NCBI GenBank assembly: GCA_026120185.1
Contig: JANUWF010001281.1
Location: 310,001 to 374,000 of the forward strand
DNA: 64,000 nucleotides
Reading direction: 5' to 3'
DNA from: Voacanga thouarsii
Taxonomy: Eukaryota > Streptophyta > Magnoliopsida > Gentianales > Apocynaceae
The notes beneath the pieces were generated by a model, which searched no databases, was not told where the DNA came from, and saw nothing but the letters and a program-made list of their open reading frames with translations. The stretch's first letter is position 1. Every line of letters begins with the position of its first letter. Both the position numbers and the translations under genes were made by a program. Positions 1 to 11,883 of the stretch are shown here, piece by piece.

Positions 1-174
1 TTTAGGAGATTAGGATGGCAGCCCATTATTAGATTTCAAAGGGCTTATTGTCTAGTGAGAGTTAAGGAGTTCTATGCTAACATGTAGGACAAAATGAAAA
101 ATAACCCAGAGACTATTCTACTATGTTAAAAAAGGTACCCAGTTGAGTCTAATAAGGCTAGACTAGCTACTATC
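1..174 (+). pseudogene. Athila-like element body, left of the copia insertion
   Basis: This short stretch is the left half of a reading frame that resumes at 11016 after the copia insertion. One frame reads VREFYANM-like and then a tail rich in K, R and L, with stops. I infer that it belongs to the retroelement-derived 'putative plant transposon protein' family found in Athila-like elements, because the continuation at 11152-11730 has that look. The bases at 170-174 (CTATC) form the left copy of the target duplication of the copia element. It is too short to classify alone. Confidence 0.45.
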
Positions 175-1884
175 TGAATGATCAAAACAGAAAATACCAA
201 AGAAAACACAACGGAAAATTTTTCTAGTTTTCTGAGCCACATCTAGGAGAGAGTACTTACTTTTCTTTATTGGTCGTGGATTAACCAACAAAGGGTTAGG
301 TTGCACTGGAACTTGTAGTGGAAGGGGAGAAGGAGGCACTTGCGGTTCAACCAGGGTTCCCGCCAATCTTTTACTCCAACGCATCAAATGTGTCCAAGCT
401 TCCTCTCTTCGTCTTCTAAAGTATGACTCTACCTTATTCTTAGGTTAGCTTGGTGAAAGCTCCTTCTTTAGATAATCAAGGTACTCTCCAAGAGAGAAAG
501 AAAAGAAGAATGTGAAACAGAGAGTGAGAGGGAGATATGGCACACCAGAGAGAATAAGAAAAATTAACATCATTATTTTTTTCCCTATCCTTTTTTTTTC
601 TTAATTTCAGCTAGCCTTAGGACTTCCTCAAGCCCTAATGGCAGAAATCATCAAGCCCTAATGGGCTTGGTGCTATGCTCCTAAATCAGTCCAAGACTGG
701 TCCAATCCTCTTAGTTAATTACTTATCATTTATGGGCTTCATTAGATACCCACGACTAATTAATTAATTCTAGTTAGAGTTTTAATATATGTCAACATAT
801 ATCAATCCAATTAATTAATTTATTCTAGCCTAATTCACTTAATTAATTAATTATCTTTTCTGGGCCTTATAAAAATCCAAGACTAATTAATTAATTATAA
901 TTGGACTCTTAGAATAAATTTTATTTTCTTCCATATAATTATCCATTAAGCCCAAATTGTATCTAAACAATACCAAGGTAACTTAACCTATTTTGGGAAC
1001 TAAAAGACATATTATTCATGGCTATTAAAATTACCAAAATGCCCTTACTATTAAATAGTTGTATTTTACCATTTCAAATATTCTCATTTATCACCATATG
1101 AAAAAATTGACCACAAGAATAATATTTCTAAAGCAATATATCCAACCTACAGGTGAAGTGATAGAAATACCCCTCTATGTAACACCCATCAATAAGACAG
1201 GATAAATGTACTAACTCCCATCTCAAAGACATCAACCATCCTTAGATCTCTAGTCCGATAATACATGACTCACTTGAATGTACTTGCTCATCATTGGAAG
1301 CTACCCAAAAGTACATAGAAACTCTGTTGCACAAGTGTGTCTTAATTAATGGAAGTAATACACCCAACATATGAGGATATTGATCTCACAAAAAAAATCT
1401 CACCCAACATACATCAAAGTTTAAAACCATAGCTTCGCCAGACCACCAACTCATACTCAAGTATGAAGGTATCCGTCCACACTATAGCAGTAATAATCTG
1501 GTCTCTATAATTATAGTACTTTAAGAAATGCCACTACTACGAGTCCAGTTCTATGTATTCGAAATATGCTTATGCCAATAATGTGAATGAATTACTTACT
1601 AATTCATGGTAAACCATTCCTCATTAGAACTTATGGCATAATAGTCTTACCTTGATGAAATGCCCTGTTTCATCAAACGACTAAGAACTCAAATTTATTT
1701 GTATGACAAGTACCCATGGTCTATACCTTACTGTGAGGAACGACCCAACATAAAGACCATAACTTATCATACTTAGACCTTAAATGTGCAACAAAATAAG
1801 AAACAAACTAAATTTAATGAATAAACATTTTATTATAGTATATTTACATAGAATAGATGGTCCTTGAGGGCATACTTTCCAACA
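175..1884 (-). repeat. 3' LTR of the copia element
   Basis: On the minus strand it starts TGTTGGAAAGTATGCCCTC at 1884 and ends in CA at 175, and it matches 9235-11015 along its length. It is about 1.7 kb. It contains many TTAATTAA words and an internal duplication: a unit at about 712-778 (TTAATTA, GGGCTTCAT, GACTAATTAATTAATT) recurs at about 838-906. The same pair is present in the 5' LTR (about 9757-9823 and 9886-9956), so the duplication predates this insertion. ORFs inside it have no similarity I recognise and are treated as chance. Confidence 0.9.
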
Positions 1885-1897
1885 ATCTCCTACATGC
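1885..1897 (-). promoter_or_regulatory. Polypurine tract of the copia element
   Basis: Directly upstream of the 3' LTR, the minus strand reads GTAGGAGAT and then TGTTGG. This purine run at the LTR edge is the usual copia plus-strand priming site (commonly GTGGGAGAT before TGTTGG). It fixes the orientation of the element and the LTR boundary. Confidence 0.8.
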
Positions 1898-1924
1898 ACT
1901 AAAAAGACTAAGAAAGTCCACAAG

Positions 1925-2500
1925 TGCCTACCCCTATTATATCTAAGTGTCTGTGAAATACCTTTTCAGTCAAATGCTTGGTAAAGGGATTCGCCAGATT
2001 ATTGACAGAGGAAATCTAATAGACCACAATCTCCCATTTCTGGATGAACTCCTGGATAAGATGATACGTCCTCTCTATGTGCTTACCCTTCCTATGGTTT
2101 CTTGGTTCCTTGTATTGTGATACTACTCTAATGTTGTCACAATAAATCGTGTCAGGCCTGTCCATGTGCGGTACTACTCCAAGTTCTGTGAGAAACTTCT
2201 GGAGCCACAGAGCTTTTTTAGAATCTTCTAAAGCAGCAACATACTCAACTTCCATGGCAGAATCAGTAATGTAGGATTGCTTGATGCTTCTGTATGAAAT
2301 AGCTCCTGCAGACAAAGTGAAGATATATCCACTAGTAGATTTTCTTTCATCTTTATTCACTGGAAGTCTGAGTCTGTGTAACCAGTAGGAACCAAATCAT
2401 CAAGATGATATACAAGTATATAATCTCTCATTTCCTTAAGATATTTGAGTATATGCTTTTATGGCTTGCCAGTGAGTTTTTCCTGGGTTTGCTGATATCT
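1925..2500 (-). pseudogene. Copia pol: RNase H domain and C-terminus
   Basis: The frame at 2016-2360 matches the copia RNase H: DERKSTSGYIFTL, then a segment like AISYRSIKQSYITDSAMEVE, EYVAALEDSKKALWL, an IYCDN motif and KHIERTYHLI. These correspond to the D, E and D catalytic blocks. Below 2016, a frame with stops reads NLANPFTKHLTEKVF, the usual copia pol C-terminus (ADxFTK). RNase H would remove the RNA template in reverse transcription inside the virus-like particle. The domain is broken by stops on both sides. Confidence 0.88.
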
Positions 2501-3560
2501 ACTAACCATGCCTACTACAAAATAGATATCTGACCTTGTACAAAGCATAGCATACATGAGACTTCCCACAACCGAAGCATAAGGGATCTTACTCATTTTC
2601 TACTTGTCTTCTTGTGTCTGAGGACACTACTTGGAAGATAAGGATAATCCATATCTAAAGGGTATAATAGCCCCTTTACACTAATTCATGTTGTACTTGA
2701 CTAATATCTTATCAATATAAGTAGACAGGGATAAACCTAACATTCTTTGCTTTCTATCTCTAAGAAGCTTAATGCCTAGAATATAGCTTGCTTTTTCTAT
2801 GTCTTTTATGCTAAATTGACTAGATAGCCAAACCTTAACGGATGATAATGTCCAAATATCATTTCCAATGAGTAGAATGTCATCTACATAAAGTACCAAC
2901 AAAATCACTTTACCACTGTCTGATTTTCTATACACACATGGTTCATCTACATTTTGAATAAAACCATAAGCTTTCATAGTTTCATCAAAACGTATATCTC
3001 ATGCCCGTGATGCTTGCTTAAGTCCATAGATGGACTTCTTAAGCTTAAATATCATTTGTTCTTAATTTCTAGCAATAAATCCTTCTGGCTGGGACATATA
3101 GATGTCTTCGCTAAGATATCCATTTAAGAAGTTCATCTTGATATTCATTTTCCATATCTTGTAGTCATAATGACATGCAATGGCTAATAGAATTCGGATA
3201 AACTTTAGCATGGCCACTGGTGAAAAGGTTTTCTCATAATCAATCCCTTCTTTCTGAGTATAACCTTTAGCAATGAACCTTGCTTTATAGGTTTTAACTT
3301 TTCCATCCACACCTCTCTTCCTTATGTATACCCACTTACACCCAATAGGTTTTATCCCATTAGATACAGTGATAAGATCACATACCTGATTGAGGTACAT
3401 GAATTTAATCTCGACATTCATGGCTAGTTGCCATTTGTCTGCATCAGCATCAATAATGGCCTCCTCATATCTAGTAGGATCTTATTCCTGATGATCAGAG
3501 ACTAGATCATAGATCTCTCCGGTCTTTCTTTTTGGAACTCTTGTGATCCTTCCACTATGA
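2500..3560 (-). pseudogene. Copia pol: reverse transcriptase domain
   Basis: The segment 3062-3421 shows GCKWVYIRKRG, FIAKGYTQKEGIDYEKTFSP and KMNIKMNFLNGYL; 2681-2977 shows GFIQNVDEPCVY and the catalytic YVDDILLIGND. In active copia RT the block before FLNG is QMDVKTAFLNG; here the first catalytic aspartate reads N, so the polymerase site is lost even though YVDD is intact. The two segments are in different frames with a break near 3000-3060. RT copies element RNA to DNA. Confidence 0.9.
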
Positions 3561-4660
3561 CGAGGCTCAGATTGTATAGGAACATCCGGTAATGTTTTTC
3601 CTGGTCCATGATTGGGGTGTTAAAGGTACCTGAAGTTGAATCAGTGAGCAACTTCTCTTCTAATTCTATTCTACTTGAACTCGAACTGGAAGTAACTTGT
3701 TCACCCTCTAAGTATCTAGCATTAGTACTAATAAGTATTTTATACTTTTAAGGATGATAGAAATATCCATCTCTTATTCTTTTGGGTACCCAACGAAGTA
3801 GCATAACTCTGATCTTGGTTCCAGCTTACTTTCTTTTTGTCAGCACATAAGTTGGATAACCCCATATCTTAAGATGGTTTAGACTGGGCTTTCATCCAAT
3901 TCATATTTCATAGGATGTCCTAGATACTGATTTGGAAGGCACCAAGTTCAAAATATATGTCCTTGTTTCTAAGGCATACCCCAAAAAGAAATAGGAAGAT
4001 GTGCATGACTCATCATGCTTCTGACTATTTCCACCAAAGTTCTATTTCTACTCTCAGCTACTCCATTCTGATGGAGAGTCCTAAGTGCAGTTAACTGAGA
4101 TACTATACCATATGTACCAAGCAATCCTTAAACTCACCGAGGAAGTACTCTTCACCACGATTCGATCTCAAAATTTTAATTAATTTACATGTTTGACGCT
4201 CCACTTTAACCTTTAACTCCTTAAATTTATCAAGAGAGTCAGACTTATGCCTCATCAGATAAATATAATCAAAATGAGTGTGATCATCTGTGAAAGAGAC
4301 GAAGTAGTCATAACCTCCCCTAGCTGGTGTAGTCATCGGACCACAAACATCTGTATGAACTAGTGCTAATATTTCTATGGCTCTATTAGCCTTTTGGTCA
4401 TTTTACCTTTAAGGCAAGATTCACACTGAGGCCATTATTCCAATCTCAATGAACCTAAAGTGCCCATCATGGATTAGCATCTGAATCCGATTGTGATTTA
4501 TATGTCCTAATCTTAGATGCCATAAATACAAGTCATTTGATATGGCCTTTCTCTTTTTATTTTCAATTTTAGTTTGAATATTATTCACTTGATTTCTAAT
4601 AGGATGTATATACAAGAGATTTCCATACATGTTTCCTGTACAAATTAAATCACCATCTAT
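3560..4660 (-). pseudogene. Copia pol: GAG-pre-integrase and integrase core
   Basis: At 4421-4630 the frame holds NDLYLWHLRLGHINHNRI, the GAG-pre-integrase zinc region (WHxRLGH). At 4103-4336 the core reads YDYFVSFTDDHTHF and later LRSNRGEEYF. The second block is normally SDRGGEY or SDNGGEY; here the catalytic D reads N and a G reads E. From 3560 to 4100 there is only a degraded C-terminal part. Integrase joins the cDNA to the target and makes the 5-bp duplication. This copy is inactive. Confidence 0.87.
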
Positions 4661-5559
4661 ACTAATAGAAACACTAAAATGGAAAGAAATAGAATATCAT
4701 TGATTCATGAATTTGGAAATTAAAATAAAATTCTGTTTAAAACAAGAAACATATAAAATATCTTTTAAAATTAAGCTAAAGATATCCTATTGCTTCAGCT
4801 TATATTCTTGCTCCATTACTTACTTGAAGTCCATGCTCACCCTTGCTGAGTGTCTTTGTCCTTCTAAACCCCTACAAAGAGTTACAGATATGGTCAGTGG
4901 CTCCAGAATCAACTATCTAGGAAGATGTTGATCCAACCATCAAAATAGACTCTAGGTATAGAGCAATACCTGAACTAGACTTGGCTAAGAAGTCCGGACA
5001 ATCTTTCTTTTAATGCCCCTTCTAACCACACTTGAAGTATTTTCCTTTAGGTTTCCTATTGGGCTTAGCCTGACCAGATACTTTGGGCAGGGCCCCTACA
5101 TTATTTTGGACCTTTCTCTTCTTGAATTTCTTAGGCTTTACCTTAATTACAGAAGAAGAAGCAAAATAAGAGAACAAAACCTTTGACATGTGCTTCAAGA
5201 TCTTCTCTATCGCTTAGAGCTCTTTTATAAGCTTCGTTAGATTTATATCCAATTTGTTCATGTTGTAGTTCAACTTGAACTGAGAATATGAATCAGGCAG
5301 AGTTTCAAGGACCATGTCAATTTGGCTCTCAAGATCTATCATTGTGCCTAGGACCTCGACCTTCTCGAAGTAGGCAATTATCTTTAGCAAATGCTCTTGA
5401 ATCTATGCCCTCTTAGCCATCCTAGTGTTCATGATTGCCCTAAGAGCTTCTTGCCTTGCGGGCCAGCTCTTATCAGCAAATATGATATGCAATGACAAAT
5501 GCATATCGTATGCAGTAGCCATGTGCTCATGCTTAGATTAGAACATACTAGATATTGAA
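4660..5559 (-). pseudogene. Copia gag C-terminal part, zinc knuckle and protease
   Basis: The protease active site IVDSGATDHICNSL lies near 4870-4915 on the minus strand, with the DSGA intact. The nucleocapsid knuckle lies near 5005-5050 and reads YFKCG-stop-KGH-stop-KKDCP: the first cysteine has become tyrosine and the Q and W positions are stop codons. Gag continues upstream to 5559 with HEHMATAYDMHLSL, where it is cut by the solo LTR at 5565. The frame changes near 5430. The gag N-terminus is at 7357-7602. Confidence 0.82.
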
Positions 5560-5564
5560 GCCAA

Positions 5565-7351
5565 TGTGGGTGTGGAAAGCGGGAAAACACAGAGCACGCA
5601 GCAGAAGTGAGCATAAAAAGATAGGAAAAAATAAGAACAGGAAGTCTAGGGTAGGGCCGGCGCCGGTTGCGCCCTGTCCTAATCCCGAGATTTTAAAAAT
5701 TTTACCTCTTTTCCTCGTTCTAAGTGTTGGCTATACTGGAACATGTGCAACCGGTGTAGGTGTACTGGTAGAAGCCTCTGGTGCGATTCCTGCAAGCCTC
5801 CTACTCTGCCTTTTCATGTATGTGGACGACAAACTCTCAGTCTTCCAATATTTGGCCTGCCTAACTACCGTTTGGTGAACAACTAACGAGCTAGGGAATT
5901 TTATGGAGAGAGAGAGAGAGACGTTTGGCTTTTCCACAGAGAAGAAGCTGTCTCTTTTGTGTGTCTAAAAACAACGATTATTCACCTCCCCAATCCTTCT
6001 GTTCAATCTAAATAAAAACCCTAGGTTAAACTGGACTGGGCCATTGGACTCTTAGTTTAGCCTATTGGACTTAATTAATTATTTTAGTTAGAACCAACTT
6101 AATGGCCCAACAAATAATTAATTTTCCAACCTAAATAAATTAGTCCAATTAAATGAACCTAAATCAATTTAGTCCCAGGTTAATTCCTAGTTATTTAAAC
6201 TGAGCAAAAGCCCTGAATAATTAATTAATCCACTAAACTAATTTAATTAATTCTCTCTATAGACCTTTATTTTATTCTAGCCCAATAATTAAATTAGGCC
6301 ACTTAAATAAAATAATTCTATTTAATTTAAAATCAATTTCTTAGCCCGTATTTAATTAGGACTCACGGTCTATATTGGGGAACAAAAGACACACCGCCTT
6401 GGTTACTAAAATGACCAAAATGCCCTTACCATACAAATAGCTGTATTTTGCATTTTAAATATTTCCTAATATCACCATAAGGAAATATTGACCCCAAGGA
6501 CAATGTTGCGTTAGCAAAGTCTCCGATCTATAGGTGTAATGACTAAAATACCCTTCTATACATCGTCGTACATTCAAAGAGGAAAAGTGTACTAACACCT
6601 CTCTAAATGACATCTATCATTCTTAGGCCTCTAGTCCAATGATCCATGACTTTCTAGATTGTTTTTGCTTTCCAATGGAGATACTCTAAAGCAAACATCC
6701 AAGTCATGTTTCCCAAGGCCCTGGATATTAGATCATTCAGACAACCACAAGGGGTGATATAGTATAGAAACTATCTTGTACAAGTCTGTCTTAACTAACT
6801 AGTCACACATATCTAATATACAAGTATATTGGCCCTACGATAGAACATCAACTATAGCATATCAAAGTATATGCTTCCAGCTTCATCAGACCACCAACTC
6901 ATACTCAAGTCGTAGAGTACTAGTCCACGATGTAGCGGTAGTAGTCTAGTTTTCTACCGTATAGTACTTTTAAGAAATCACTACTACAGGTCCTGTTCTA
7001 CGTATTTGAAATATGCTTATGTCATGAAGTGAGTGGACTAATCACTGACTAAAGGTAAGCCATTCCCCATTTAGAATTCACAACATAATAACCTAGACAT
7101 TATGAGATTCTCATTCTTATCAATCGATTAAGAACAAAAGTTTATGTGTTAAGTAACCCATGATCCATACCTTACTGTGAAAGACCTCCATTTACATGGA
7201 CCACTTACTTAAACACAATGGGTCTTTTCCAAACGTAATTGTGCACACATAAAATTGTAAATTCACAAACAATTTCTGAGAATAAATTATTTTATTAAAA
7301 CATTTGATTTTTACATCAGAAACCTAGTCTAAGGGGACATACATCTTAATA
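5565..7351 (-). mobile_element. Solo copia LTR (family B) inside copia gag
   Basis: The LTR lies between two perfect copies of GCCAA (5560-5564 and 7352-7356), which read TTGGC on the gag strand. It matches the plus-strand LTR at 41166-42977 along its length, but inverted. On its own strand it begins TATTAAGATG where the relative begins TGTTGGGAAA; the aligned starts differ mainly by G-to-A changes, so the TG end has mutated. It ends CACACCCACA. The gag frame resumes exactly across it (codons for CYMLA on one side, LASISS on the other, sharing TTGGC). There is no internal region, so LTR-LTR recombination removed it. Confidence 0.93.
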
Positions 7352-7356
7352 GCCAA

Positions 7357-7602
7357 CATATAGCACTTAGCCATCTCATCATCTTTCTTCCGTGCCTTCT
7401 CGACCTCTTGCTTCTGATTAGTGGATTCTTCTCCAATCTCAGGACAAGGATCTGTAAGAACATACTTGTGCTCCTCGACAGTAAGTACTTTGTTTAGGTT
7501 CCTCTTCCAGTCCACATAATTTAGGCTTGTCAACTTATTCTCCTTTAGAATGATTGACAATGGATATAAACTAAACATTTCAAAAAAATTGTGAAAAGGC
7601 AT
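7357..7602 (-). pseudogene. Copia gag N-terminal fragment
   Basis: The frame begins at 7602 with M and reads ILKENKLTSLNYVDWKRNLN, then VLTVEEHKYVLTDPCPE, the standard copia gag opening (UBN2-type capsid region). It runs to CYMLA, where the family B solo LTR interrupts it, and resumes at 5559. Gag forms the virus-like particle in the cytoplasm. The open frame runs about 35 nt into the LTR, which is why its last residues do not look like gag. Confidence 0.85.
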
Positions 7603-9220
7603 TCATTTTGTTTGCAAGAAGTAAAAAATGCACATTCTTTATATTATTTCTTTGATAATAGATAACTCTTAAAACCATTATCAATAATATACATAGTTTG
7701 GCTCTTAGAAAAGTTAATAGAGCTTCATAGGAAGATTAATAGCATTCTAAATTAAGTGTAAAACCATCACGAATCAAAACTTCCTAAATAGGTAAAGGTC
7801 TAGAAAAAGTTCCATCGATAATATTGCCACTGATTCATACTACCTACGGGTAATCTAGTTCTAAAATCCTCCAACGTAGGTTGGTCGATCCTAGCAAATA
7901 CTCTAGGCTTTTAATTTTACTCTTCCATTAGTTCTAGGTACTTGTGGAAATCCATCCTATAGGGGGTTATGCTAAGAATAACATGCGAAAAATCCACTAT
8001 CTCTAATGAGAGTTGTAATGGAAGCCATTGGGGGTCGTTGGAACACCTCTCCAACTTAATCTTTTATTGATAATAGAGTTTTAGACCCAAAAACGTTTTC
8101 TATAATCTTATAGTTTCATTAACTTTAGTAAAAAAATAAAATTCAATATTATTCTCTATGTCAAGGATTAAATCCTTTGAGAGAATAAACTATGAATTTA
8201 TTTTACTATTCTAAGTTAATAACCAAGTAAAACTTTATTAAATAACCATAACTTCAACATTATTCTCTATGTCAAGGATTAAACCCTCTAAGAGAATAAA
8301 ACATGAACTCTTTTTTTTTTTTTTTTAAGTTTCTTAGATTAAAACGTTTTATCAAAAAACTATTCTATCTAGTGAGATTTTAGTGTAACAAGAACTTGTG
8401 CATTTGATCACAAAAATGAAAGAAGTATGATAACAAAAGTAAACTTTTTCATGCTCAAACTATTCATTTACTTCTAAGTGACCAAATAATGGATTAAACA
8501 TCATGAATTAAAAATTAATGGTCTTGTTTAATCCTAAGGTGATCGCATACTTTATTACTCATTTTCATGTAAATTGTTCACCTATAGATAAAAAAGCCAT
8601 TGTAGAAAATTAACCTTATACAATGATTTTAAAATATGATTACATCAAGGAAAAATTGAGGTACATAACTTTAGTAGTGCTATCCCTTTTCTTGGACAAA
8701 ATTGCACACATCTGCCTCTGGGCAGATGGACCTGGCACTTGGTCCATTGGGCCCTCTTGGTGCCGGGTATGCTCTATTTCTCCAACACCTCCAGCTGGGC
8801 AGAGCGGACCTAGTGCTTGGTCCCATAGGGCAACCTGGCACTAGGTCAGTTCTAGAGTTCCCTAATTTCTAGAAAATTCCTATTTTTTAGTCATTTTTCG
8901 CCCCTCAACAATTCCAGCAATCACGTTCTTCAGTCCTTAAAATTTATAGGTTAAAAGAAATGCAAAACCAGACATAAAAACATACCTTCACAAGGGCCTA
9001 TGCCTATAATGACGAGGCATACAACGAATCTACTTAAAAAGAAAATGATAGGAAAAGCAATAGAATAATTATCCTATGCCTCTAATTGCGAGGCGTACAT
9101 GAACTCTAAAAACCAGTGTATGAGAGATCACATGAAATCATAAAAGATTCATTTTTAATAGTAAAAGAATTACATTTTCTATTTTTTAACCCTAGTACAT
9201 GCTTCTAGATGAAAGCTGTG
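7603..9220 (-). other. Copia leader between primer site and gag
   Basis: About 1.6 kb without recognisable coding. It includes an imperfect duplicated piece: ATTATTCTCTATGTCAAGG occurs at about 8149-8167 and again at about 8260-8278, followed in both by ATTAAA and CTCT words. Near 8700-8850 there is a GC-rich island with CCTGGCACTTGGTCC and CCTGGCACTAGGTC words like those in the Athila-like LTRs. A plus-strand ORF at 8623-8844 is a by-product of that island. Confidence 0.6.
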
Positions 9221-9232
9221 GCTTTGATACCA
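9221..9232 (-). promoter_or_regulatory. Primer binding site (tRNA-iMet type) of the copia element
   Basis: The minus strand reads TGGTATCAAAGC two bases after the CA end of the 5' LTR. This differs from the usual TGGTATCAGAGC complement of the initiator tRNA 3' end at one base. It marks the start of the internal region and confirms minus orientation. Confidence 0.88.
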
Positions 9233-9234
9233 CT

Positions 9235-11015
9235 TGAAGGATCAAAATGGAAAATAACAAAGAAAACACAGTGGAAAATGTTTCAGTTTTTCGAGCCACA
9301 TCTAGGAGAGAGTGTTTACTTTCTTTATTGGTTGTAGATTAACCAATAAGGGGTTGGGTTGCACTGCGTTGGATGGGTAGAAGGAGGCACTGCGGCTCGA
9401 CTGGTATTCCCGCCAATCTTCTATTTTTATGGATCAAACGTCTCCAAGCTTCTTCTCTTCATCTTCCGGAGTATGACTCTACCCTGCTCTTGGGTTTGAT
9501 TTGTGAAAGCTTCTTCTTTGGATAATCAAGATACTCTCTAAGAGAGAAAGAAAAGAAAAACTAGTAACAGAGAGTGAGAGGAAGAGACGGCACACCAGAG
9601 AGAATAAGAAAAACTAACGTCGTTAATTTTTTTCCCTATCCTTTTTTTCTTAATTTTGGCAGCCTTAGGGCATCCTCAATCCCTAATGGGCAAAACCATC
9701 AAGCCCCAATAGACTTGGTGCTGTGCTTATAAATCAGTCCAAGATTGGTCCAATCCTGTTAATTAATTAATTATCTTTTCTGGGCTTCATTAGATATCCA
9801 AGACTAATTAATTAATTCTACTTGGACTCTAAATATATGTCAACATATATCAGCCCAATTAATTAATTTATTCCAGTCCAATTCTCTTAATTAATTAACT
9901 ATCTTTTCTGAGCATTATAAAAATCCAAGACTAATTAATTAATTCTAATTGGACTCTTAGAATAAATTTTATTCTGTTCTAAATAATTATCCATTAAGCT
10001 CAAATTGTGTCTAAATAACACTAAGGTAATTTGTGCTACTCCGAGGCCTAAGAAACATATTATTCATGGCTACTAAAATGACAAAAATTCCCTTACTATT
10101 AAATAACTATATTTTACCATTTTACATATTCTTATTTATCACCACATAGAAATATTGACCCCAAGAATAATATTACTAATGCAATGTCTCTAACCTACAG
10201 GTGAAATGACGACAATATCCCTCTATGTAATACCCATCAATGAGATAGGATAAATGTATTAACACCTATCTCAAAGAAATTTACCATCCTTAAATCTTTA
10301 GTCCGATAATCCATGACTCACTTGAATGTACTTGCTCATCATTGGAAGCTACCCAAAAGCACAAATTCTAGAGTCACGTTCCCAGGGCCCTGGATTGTTA
10401 GATTATCCCAGACAATCACAATAGGTGATTTAACTTTACTAAGTGAAGCATAAAAACTCTATTGCATGAGTCTGCCATAACTAACTAGAGTAATACATGC
10501 AACATACAAGGATATTGATCTCTTAAAAGAAATTTCATCCAACATACGCCAAAGTATAAAACAATAGCTTTGCCAGATCGCCAAGTCATACTCAAGTATA
10601 AAGGTATCCAATCACACTGTAGCAGTAATAGTCTTGTTTCTATACTTATAGTGCTTCAAGAGAGACCACTACTACAGGTCCAGTTCTACATATTCAAAAT
10701 ATGCTTATACTAATGGTGTGAGTGAACTACTCACCGATTGAAGGTAAACTATTCTTCATTGGAACTTATGGGATAATAGTCTTACCTTGATGAAATGCCC
10801 AGTTCCATCAAATGACTAAGAACTCAATTTTACTTATATGATATCTATGGTCTATACCTTAATGTGAAGAACGACCCAACACATAGACCATTACTTATCA
10901 TACTTGGACCTTAAATGTGCAATAATATAAGAAAAAAAGTAAATTGAATGAATTAATATTTTATTACAATATATTTACACAGAATACATAGTCTTTGATG
11001 GTATACTTTTCAATA
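9235..11015 (-). repeat. 5' LTR of the copia element
   Basis: It matches the 3' LTR at 175-1884. On its own strand it begins TATTGAAAAGTATACCATC where the 3' LTR begins TGTTGGAAAGTATGCCCTC, again showing G-to-A or C-to-T type changes, and it ends in CA at 9235 next to the primer site. It is about 1.78 kb. The outer flank TTATC at 11016-11020 pairs with CTATC at 170-174. Confidence 0.9.
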
Positions 11016-11020
11016 TTATC

Positions 11021-11883
11021 TCAAATGTATCCATTGATGGACCATGAATAGCTGTGGACCATCATAACCAGAAGATCATTTTTGAGTCTACCTAGAGTGT
11101 AACTGACACCTGTGCTACCCTAGGAATGTATAGAGGGGACCTGTAGGACAGGTGGGCTATTATTGCAACAATGACCTTGAAGCCCAACTGCGTACCTTAT
11201 TCTATATTTTCTCATTTAATGTCATACCTAAGGCTAGTGGCTTTAATGAATTTAGAGTGATTAATCCCTATATCCTTCACAAGATGTTTCAGATTGAGTC
11301 TATCCCCCTTTCTTCTCTTATCATCCACTCTATAAGAGAGGTAGTCTACTCTCACATTTTCTCCAAGGCTTTTATCTTTCCTTTGGTAATTATGCATATC
11401 CTTTAGGCCTTAGGAGTGAGTTATGATGGGGAGCTTACTGAGACTACCACTGAGCGAGATGGAGTGACTGACCATACACTAGCTCAGTGAGGGTATAAGT
11501 ATCATGAGTGACAGAGGAGATGGATGAGACCCTTTGAGGTCCAATACCATGGGATGGAGGAGATACCCCCTAGTGATGATGAGGAGGATGAGCAGCCCCC
11601 ACAACCTCAAGCTCGTGCCAGTAGTTCGACCTCACAACCTAGTGCTCAGTTTGAGGCTGAGATACACATTCAGATGGAGCCCCTGAGGCTCAGGATGGAG
11701 ATTCAGATGACTTCGAAACTTGCTAGCTGATATGCATATGAGGTAGGATGCTCAGGAGCTACGATTGTCTGCATGGATGCAGTAGTTTTCTAGACATATG
11801 GGCAGTGCTTCTACTGGTTACGCTATAGAAGGTTATGCTAATAATGTGGATGACGAGGACAACAGTGATTCTCCAACTAACTG
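11021..11883 (+). pseudogene. Athila-like element ORF, 'plant transposon protein'-like C-terminus
   Basis: One frame runs through 11152-11730 with a few in-frame stops. It reads GYYCNNDLEAQLRTLF, ASGFNEFRVINPYILHKMF and SIREVVYSHIFSKAF, and then a low-complexity acidic tail (PPSDDEEDEQPPQPQ). This is reminiscent of the retroelement-derived plant transposon proteins carried by Athila-like and related non-autonomous elements. The left part of the frame is at 1-174. The function of such proteins is unknown. I am confident that it belongs to the element ending at 16396, and only moderately confident in the family. Confidence 0.5.

Larger units (their letters stand above)
175..11015 (-). mobile_element. 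Complete, degenerate Ty1/copia retrotransposon
   Basis: The element reads on the minus strand: 5' LTR 9235-11015, tRNA-iMet-type primer site 9221-9232, leader, gag, protease, integrase, RT, RNase H, purine tract 1885-1897 and 3' LTR 175-1884. Flanking 5-mers CTATC (170-174) and TTATC (11016-11020) look like a target duplication with one change. The domain order (integrase before RT) is diagnostic of Ty1/copia. It sits inside an Athila-like element and was itself hit by a solo LTR at 5565-7351. The two LTRs differ at many sites and pol has stops and lost catalytic residues, so it is old and dead. I do not assign a copia lineage. Confidence 0.92.

Noticed and set aside
8623..8844. Plus-strand ORF with CxW- and P-rich residues
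   Set aside because: It lies in the copia leader across a GC-rich island; no start context, no recognisable domain, wrong strand for the element.
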